From NCBI RefSeq assembly GCF_009905735.1, contig NZ_JAAALE010000013.1, positions 28,905 to 92,904 on the forward strand: 64,000 nt of DNA, read 5' to 3'. This stretch comes from Porphyrobacter sp. SLTP. Lineage in GTDB: Bacteria > Pseudomonadota > Alphaproteobacteria > Sphingomonadales > Sphingomonadaceae. A model generated the notes under the pieces. It was not told where the DNA came from, ran no database searches, and saw only the letters and a list, made by a program, of their open reading frames with translations. This document shows, piece by piece, positions 59,759-64,000 of this stretch. How positions within the stretch are numbered: the stretch's first letter is position 1; each line of letters starts with the position of its first letter. Made by a program: the position numbers and the translations under genes.

Positions 59759-60358
59759 ATGCAACCGCTGACCCGCGTCGAAGGCCGCGCCATCCCGCTC
59801 GGCCTCAAGAACGTCGATACCGACATCATCATCCCGGCCAAGTGGCTGAAGACCATCAGCCGCGAAGGCCTGGGCGCAGGCGCATTTGAATCGCTGCGCG
59901 CGGAACCCGGCAATGTTTTCGACGATCCCGCCTACCAAGGCGCGCCGATCCTGATCGCGGGCGACAATTACGGCTGCGGATCGAGCCGCGAGCACGCCGC
60001 GTGGGCGATGCTCGATCTCGGCATCCGCGTGGTGATCGCGCCCAGCTTTTCCGACATCCATTCGGGCAACGCGGTGAAGAACGGCATTCTGCCCGTGGTG
60101 CTGCCGCAGGACGCGGTCGACCGGCTGCTGGACGTGGCGCGTGAAGGGCTCGAAATCGCCATCGATCTCGAAGCGCAGACCGTCACCACCCCCTATCAGG
60201 ACCGTTTCACCTTCGACATTGACCCGTTCCGCAAGCATTGTCTTCTGAATGGCCTGGACGAGGTCGGCCTGACCATGGCGCGGGGCGAGGCGATCGGCGC
60301 CTTCGAGGCGAGCCGCACCGCCGGTCAGCCGTGGCTGATGCGCGGCACCGCCGCCTGA
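59759..60358 (+). CDS. leuD: 3-isopropylmalate dehydratase small subunit
   Basis: 199 residues from ATG 59759 (GAGGA upstream). LeuD text: [85 protein letters not shown]. It forms the swivelling domain that completes the LeuC active site. Confidence 0.97.
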   Translation: MQPLTRVEGRAIPLGLKNVDTDIIIPAKWLKTISREGLGAGAFESLRAEPGNVFDDPAYQGAPILIAGDNYGCGSSREHAAWAMLDLGIRVVIAPSFSDIHSGNAVKNGILPVVLPQDAVDRLLDVAREGLEIAIDLEAQTVTTPYQDRFTFDIDPFRKHCLLNGLDEVGLTMARGEAIGAFEASRTAGQPWLMRGTAA

Positions 60359-60384
60359 AACAGATTCCAAGGGAGAGGACCACA

Positions 60385-61383
60385 ATGAAAGCCATTCGCA
60401 CCCACGCTATCGGTGGGCCTGAAACGCTGACCCTCGACGAGGTTGAGACCCCCACTCCCGGCAAGGGCGAAGTGCTGGTCGCGGTCAAGGCCTGCGCGAT
60501 CAACTATCCCGACGGGCTGATCATCCGCGACATGTACCAGTTCAAGCCGCAGCGACCCTTTTCGCCCGGCGGCGAAATTTCCGGTGTGATCGAAGCGCTT
60601 GGCGAAGGCGTTGAAGGCTTCAAGGTCGGTGACAAGGTGCTGGCCGGGATCGGCAATGGTGGTCTCGCCGAGAAGATTGTGGTGCCCGCAGGCCGGATGT
60701 TCGCCGTGCCGGACGGCGTGCCGTTCGAAAAGGCGGCGAGCCTGCTGATGACCTATGGCACCACCATCCACGGGCTGAAGGATCGCGGCCATATCAAGGC
60801 GGGTGACACCGTCCTGATCCTTGGTGCTGCGGGCGGTGTGGGCCTTGCCGCGGTGGAGCTTGCCAAGGCGTACGGTGCCCGCGTGGTCGCCGCGGTCTCC
60901 TCCGAAGCCAAGGGCGAAGTCGCCAAGCAGGCCGGTGCCGACGCCGTGGTGATCTATCCGCGCGAAGCGATGGACAAGGACGCGTCCAAGGAACTCGCCA
61001 ATGCCTTCAAGGCCGCCTGCGGCCCGGACGGCGCAAACATTGTCTATGACATTGTCGGCGGGCAGTATTCCGAGCCTGCCCTGCGCGCCATCGCCTGGGA
61101 AGGCCGCTTCCTCGTGGTTGGCTTCCCGGCCGGGATCGCCAAGATGCCCTTGAACCTCACCCTGCTGAAGTCCTGCGACATCTGCGGCGTATTCTGGGGC
61201 GCCTTCACCGCGCGTGAGCCTGAGGCCTTCCATGCGCAGGTCAACGAGCTGTTCGATCTGATGAAGGCCGGCACAATTGACCCGCTGGTCAGCGAAACCT
61301 TCCCCCTCGCCCGCGCGGGCGATGCCATCGCCAAGCTTGAGGCGCGCGAGGCCGTGGGCAAGCTTGTCGTGACGATGGATTAG
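60385..61383 (+). CDS. NADPH:quinone oxidoreductase family protein (zinc-free MDR)
   Basis: 332 residues from ATG 60385 with GGGAGAGGA upstream. Medium-chain dehydrogenase fold without catalytic zinc: MKAIRTHAIGGPETLTLDEVETPTPGKGEVLVAV, NYPDGLIIRDMYQFKPQRPFSPGGEISGVIEALGEGV, the nucleotide loop LILGAAGGVGLAAVELAKAYGARVVAAVSSEAKGEVA. Reduces quinones or enones with NADPH. Placed 26 bases after leuD but functionally unrelated. Confidence 0.92.
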   Translation: MKAIRTHAIGGPETLTLDEVETPTPGKGEVLVAVKACAINYPDGLIIRDMYQFKPQRPFSPGGEISGVIEALGEGVEGFKVGDKVLAGIGNGGLAEKIVVPAGRMFAVPDGVPFEKAASLLMTYGTTIHGLKDRGHIKAGDTVLILGAAGGVGLAAVELAKAYGARVVAAVSSEAKGEVAKQAGADAVVIYPREAMDKDASKELANAFKAACGPDGANIVYDIVGGQYSEPALRAIAWEGRFLVVGFPAGIAKMPLNLTLLKSCDICGVFWGAFTAREPEAFHAQVNELFDLMKAGTIDPLVSETFPLARAGDAIAKLEAREAVGKLVVTMD

Positions 61384-61471
61384 TGGCTTGCGGGCGCGGC
61401 TTCCCGCTTGAAGCTGCGCCCGCCCGCCTCTATCGCTGGCGCGGATCGTATCGGAAGGGACACGCAAGCAC

Positions 61472-61795
61472 ATGACCGACTTCAAGGATCGCGAACGCGC
61501 CGAGGAAGCCAAGTTCGCGCTCGACAATGACACCGCCTTCCGCATCGCCGCGCGCCGCAACCGCCTGCTGGGCGAATGGGCGGCCGGCCTGATGAAGCTC
61601 ACCCCCGAAGAAACCGACGCCTATCGCAAGGCAGTGGTGCAGGCCGATTTCGAGGAATCGGGCGATGAGGACGTGGTGCGCAAGCTGCTCGGCGATCTGA
61701 CGGCGGCGCAGTCCGATGTCAGCGAAGCCGACATTCGTGCCAAGCTGGAAGAAATGACGGTCGAAGCCCGCCGCCAGCTGTTCGGCGAGGTCTGA
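61472..61795 (+). CDS. DUF1476 protein (ATPase zeta-type inhibitor)
   Basis: 107 residues: FKDRERAEEAKFALDNDTAFRIAARRNRLLGEWAAGLMKLTPEETDAYRKAVVQADFEESGDEDVVRKLLGDL is the DUF1476 signature. In Paracoccus this family is the zeta subunit that inhibits reverse hydrolysis by the F1-ATPase, with the inhibitory helix at the N-terminus. The family is confined to alphaproteobacteria, which fits the rest of the window. It is 3 bases before bolA. Confidence 0.92.
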   Translation: MTDFKDRERAEEAKFALDNDTAFRIAARRNRLLGEWAAGLMKLTPEETDAYRKAVVQADFEESGDEDVVRKLLGDLTAAQSDVSEADIRAKLEEMTVEARRQLFGEV

Positions 61796-61798
61796 GCC

Positions 61799-62032
61799 AT
61801 GCCGATGTCCGCTGCGGCGATCGAAGAGGCCATCCTTGCTGCGCTGCCCGGCGCGACGGTCGAACTGACCGATCTGGCCGGGGATGATGATCACTGGGCA
61901 GCCACTGTGACTGCGCCGCAATTCGCAGGGCTCAGCCGCGTGGCCCAGCACAAGCTGGTCTATGCCGCGTTCGGCGGACGCATGGGCGGGGAACTGCACG
62001 CCTTGCAAGTCACCACCGTGGTCCCCACGTAA
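61799..62032 (+). CDS. bolA: BolA family protein
   Basis: 77 residues with a class II KH-like fold: AIEEAILAALPGATVELTDLAGDDDHWAATVTAPQFAGLSRVAQHKLVYAAFG, including the conserved HWAA and the RVAQHKLVY helix with the His that helps bind an iron-sulfur cluster with glutaredoxin. Located directly before grxD, as in many alphaproteobacteria. Confidence 0.95.
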   Translation: MPMSAAAIEEAILAALPGATVELTDLAGDDDHWAATVTAPQFAGLSRVAQHKLVYAAFGGRMGGELHALQVTTVVPT

Positions 62033-62073
62033 TTACGCAACACCCACCCAAAGCATCAGGGGCGCAACGCACC

Positions 62074-62403
62074 ATGTCCGACGCCAATTCCCGTATCTCC
62101 GATCTCGTCACCAGCAATGACGTCGTATTGTTCATGAAGGGCACGCCGCTGTTCCCGCAATGCGGCTTTTCCAGCAAGGCGATCGCCATTCTCGACCACC
62201 TCGGCGTGGCGTATGAAAGCGTCGACGTGTTGCAGGACATGGAAATCCGTCAGGGCATCAAGGCCTTCTCCGACTGGCCGACCATCCCGCAGCTTTACGT
62301 GAAGGGCGAATTCATCGGCGGCAGCGACATCATGATGGAGATGTTCGAAGCGGGCGAATTGCAGCAGCTGATGGATCAAAGCGGCGTCGCCAAGATCAGC
62401 TAA
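62074..62403 (+). CDS. grxD: Monothiol glutaredoxin, CGFS type
   Basis: 109 residues: SRISDLVTSNDVVLFMKGTPLFPQCGFSSKAIAIL carries the CGFS site (Cys30), followed by WPTIPQLYVKGEFIGGSDI. It forms iron-sulfur-bridged complexes with BolA and relays clusters or reports iron status. The gene ends in a strong terminator. Confidence 0.96.
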   Translation: MSDANSRISDLVTSNDVVLFMKGTPLFPQCGFSSKAIAILDHLGVAYESVDVLQDMEIRQGIKAFSDWPTIPQLYVKGEFIGGSDIMMEMFEAGELQQLMDQSGVAKIS

Positions 62404-62453
62404 ACACCGACTTCAGTGCTGCGTGTGAACACCGCGCGCATCGCTCACAAAGA

Positions 62454-62488
62454 AAAAGCGCTCCGCAGGACCAGTGCGGAGCGCTTTT
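62454..62488 (+). terminator. Rho-independent terminator after grxD
   Basis: A perfect 14-bp stem AAAAGCGCTCCGCA / TGCGGAGCGCTTTT (62454-62467 and 62475-62488) with a 7-base loop, followed by CTTTTT. It closes the DUF1476-bolA-grxD transcript. Confidence 0.92.
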
Positions 62489-62637
62489 CTTTTTGGGGAG
62501 GCGCAACCCGGAGACCAGGAAGGGTCGCACCTCGCTTCGAAGACCATTAGGACCGCCACGTATAATGCACAGTGCGTGCCAAACATGAGAAACCTTAGAA
62601 ATTCGCCGTTTTTCTTGTCTGACCAAGTTGGGTTTGA

Positions 62638-62651
62638 GGCACTGTTGTAAA
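62638..62651. repeat. Solo IS26-like terminal repeat
   Basis: GGCACTGTTGTAAA differs from the IS26 terminal repeat GGCACTGTTGCAAA at one base. No transposase gene or second end is nearby, so it may be a relic or a chance match. It lies in the 281-base gap before the NUDIX gene, which holds no other recognised feature. Confidence 0.35.
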
Positions 62652-62769
62652 GGAACCCGACACCCTATCCGCTCCGTCGCCATCGGCGAAGCGGCAGGCG
62701 GAGCGAAACCCGGCAGGACTGCGCCTTCGCTCTTGGCAAGCGCCTGCCGCACGGCCATCCTTGGCTGCG

Positions 62770-63552
62770 ATGACCACCGATTCCAGACCTCAGGGCATTC
62801 CTGCTGCCACCATCATTATCTTCCGCAATGCCCCTGACGGGGCGCCGCCGGAAGTGCTGATGACCGTGCGCTCGCGCAACATGACCTTTGCGGGCGGGAT
62901 GGCGGTGTTTCCGGGCGGCAGAGTTGATCCGGCGGACTATGCGCTCGGCGAAGACGTGGCGGCGGCAAGCGGCCTCGCGCCTGATGAAGCCGCGCACCAG
63001 ATCGCCGCTGTGCGCGAGACGCTGGAGGAGACCGGCCTCGCCCTCGGCCTTGCCGGTGACATCAACGCCGTCCGCGCGGCCGAGGCGCGCGCGATGCTGG
63101 CCCAAACGGGCGCTTTGGCCCCGGTCCTGGAGGCGTTCGACTGGACGCTTGATCTGGCGCAGATCACCCCGTTCGCGCGCTGGTTTCCCAAGAACGAGGC
63201 GATTGCCCGGGTCTATGACACGCGCTTCTACCTCGCCAATCTCGGCACCGGCGCGGTCGATGTGTCTATCGACCATGCGGAAAACACCCACCTGTTCTGG
63301 ACCAGCGCGCAAGGCGCGCTCGACGCCGCGGAGCGCGGGGAGATCCAGTTGATCTTCCCCACCCGCCGCAATCTCGAACGCCTCGCGCTGTTCGCCAGCT
63401 ACGAAGAAGCCCGCGCGCAGGCCGAGGCGATCCCGGTGCGCACGATCATGCCGCAGGTGGTGGAGCAGGATGGCAAGCCGTGGCTGACGATCCTCAGCGA
63501 CGCAGGCTATCCGGTGACAGGCGAATTGCTGGAGAACGTCGCGCGCGGCTGA
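62770..63552 (+). CDS. NUDIX hydrolase (expanded, NUDT8/19-like)
   Basis: 260 residues from ATG 62770. The box is split: GGMAVFPGGRVDPADY, then about 20 residues, then AAVRETLEETGLALG, so the REtxEExG metal site is intact but the loop before it is longer than in classical GX5EX7REUXEEXGU. A C-terminal extension (LAQITPFARWFPKNEAIARVYDTRFYLA, FPTRRNLERLALF) matches larger NUDIX acyl-CoA or CoA diphosphatases. Substrate not determined. Confidence 0.88.
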   Translation: MTTDSRPQGIPAATIIIFRNAPDGAPPEVLMTVRSRNMTFAGGMAVFPGGRVDPADYALGEDVAAASGLAPDEAAHQIAAVRETLEETGLALGLAGDINAVRAAEARAMLAQTGALAPVLEAFDWTLDLAQITPFARWFPKNEAIARVYDTRFYLANLGTGAVDVSIDHAENTHLFWTSAQGALDAAERGEIQLIFPTRRNLERLALFASYEEARAQAEAIPVRTIMPQVVEQDGKPWLTILSDAGYPVTGELLENVARG

Positions 63553-63760
63553 CCGCCGGGGTGAGGCCCGCTCGAATCGCACTTCTTCTCATCTGCGAGC
63601 CCCATATGGTATCGCTATCATTATGGTGAAACGGCTGTGCATTCGTATTTACGAGCCATTTTCATCAAATGTTTTATACGACTAGGCGAGGCCATTCCCG
63701 ATCCTGCGCCAAGCGACTACCGCCCGGATTGACTTCCCGCTACAGATTTTCCAACATCAA

Positions 63761-63774
63761 TGTTAGCGTTAGCA
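63761..63774. promoter_or_regulatory. LacI-type operator candidate
   Basis: TGTTAGCGTTAGCA is an imperfect palindrome (10 of 14 symmetric) close to the TGTTAGCGCTAACA sites that LacI-family regulators bind before sugar-utilisation genes in Caulobacter and Sphingomonadales. It lies 45 bases upstream of an exported protein gene. Confidence 0.5.
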
Positions 63775-63818
63775 AAGACGCAGGGGTCTGGCGGGCAGTA
63801 CCGCCACGGGAGAGGGAA

Positions 63819-64000
63819 ATGACAGGCCATTCAGGTCGCACACGGGCTTGCCTTGTCGCGGGGCTTCTGGCCTCGGCCATAGCTGCGCCGACCGCTTGGG
63901 CGGAAGCGCCGCAGACATCCGCGCCAGCCACTGCCGAGACGATCGCACCGGTCGCACCGGGCACAGCCAATCCTTCGCTCTGGCCCGCTTACGACTACCC
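63819..64000 (+). CDS. Exported protein, N-terminus only (possibly a glycoside hydrolase)
   Basis: From ATG 63819 (AGAGGGA upstream) to the right edge. The first 60 residues show a signal peptide (TRACLVAGLLASAIAAPTAWAE) and a Thr/Ala/Pro linker ending in NPSLWPAYDYP. A WP text near the start of the mature protein is seen in exo-beta-glucosidases of family GH3, and the LacI-type site upstream would fit, but the fragment is too short to assign. Confidence 0.55.
   Translation, partial: MTGHSGRTRACLVAGLLASAIAAPTAWAEAPQTSAPATAETIAPVAPGTANPSLWPAYDY

Noticed and set aside
57985..59913. 642-codon minus-strand open frame opposite leuC
   Set aside because: LeuC on the plus strand is certain; the antisense translation has low complexity and no motif.
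62396..62758. 120-codon minus-strand frame after grxD
   Set aside because: It includes the grxD terminator and the grxD stop region; cysteine-rich, random-looking translation.
1..64000. CRISPR array or rRNA operon
   Set aside because: No regularly spaced direct repeats and no rRNA-like conserved stretches were seen on reading the window.

Overview
The window looks like chromosomal DNA of a high-GC alphaproteobacterium of the Sphingomonadales, most likely Erythrobacteraceae. The basis is GcrA, a DUF1476 (ATPase zeta-type) gene beside bolA and a CGFS glutaredoxin, a TonB-dependent receptor in a catabolic operon, a crtW-crtZ pair for astaxanthin-type carotenoids, the rimP-nusA-ylxR-infB-rbfA and truB-rpsO-pnp blocks, and overall codon use. 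The genus is inferred by eye and has not been checked by a search.

Layout. 1-1.8 kb: the start of a substrate-binding lipoprotein of the urea-carboxylase-associated ABC type and a periplasmic beta-propeller lipoprotein. 1.8-13.7 kb: a catabolic locus. A leftward operon (racemase-family protein, two SnoaL-like proteins, TonB receptor) diverges from a GntR regulator, which is followed by a rightward operon (HMG-CoA-lyase-like, HyuA-like, HyuB-like, CaiB-like, isochorismatase-like). Each catabolic operon has an identical ATTGTATACAAA site upstream, so the regulator probably controls both. 13.8-19.3 kb: two exported amidohydrolase-family proteins, the second without metal ligands, then a Tat-exported molybdenum hydroxylase pair. 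19.4-21.2 kb: copper delivery to cytochrome oxidase (SCO1, PCuAC, DUF2946). 21.3-23.0 kb: a MerC-like gene and a COG0523 GTPase diverging from a probable Zur box. 23.9-31.3 kb: an accessory region with a truncated dehydrogenase, an IS6-family element whose ends I can place, a PHP-SMC (TrlF-like) ATPase truncated by it, and a DUF3489-DUF2924-serine recombinase module, ending near a tRNA-Ser(CGA).

31.6-48.7 kb is core genome: HspQ, an ABC-2 permease, GcrA, pnp, rpsO, truB, tdk, YceI, rbfA, infB, ylxR, nusA, rimP and a PilZ protein. 49.0-54.2 kb is a phage-shock (Psp) locus: PspF diverges from a sigma-54 promoter driving a 65-residue exported peptide, PspA, PspB, PspC and then a tightly overlapping run of seven small membrane proteins. 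Six of these end in a PspB-like coiled-coil segment. I regard this expanded Psp array as the most interesting system in the window. 54.3-64.0 kb holds SufE, a VOC protein, crtZ/crtW, small membrane proteins, a thioesterase, leuC and leuD with a small gene between them, a quinone oxidoreductase, DUF1476, bolA, grxD, a NUDIX hydrolase and the start of an exported protein.

Three unrelated palindromic repeats are present. One sits inside truB as an 81-base, in-frame insertion. All functional calls come from reading the translated sequence for motifs; no database search was run.
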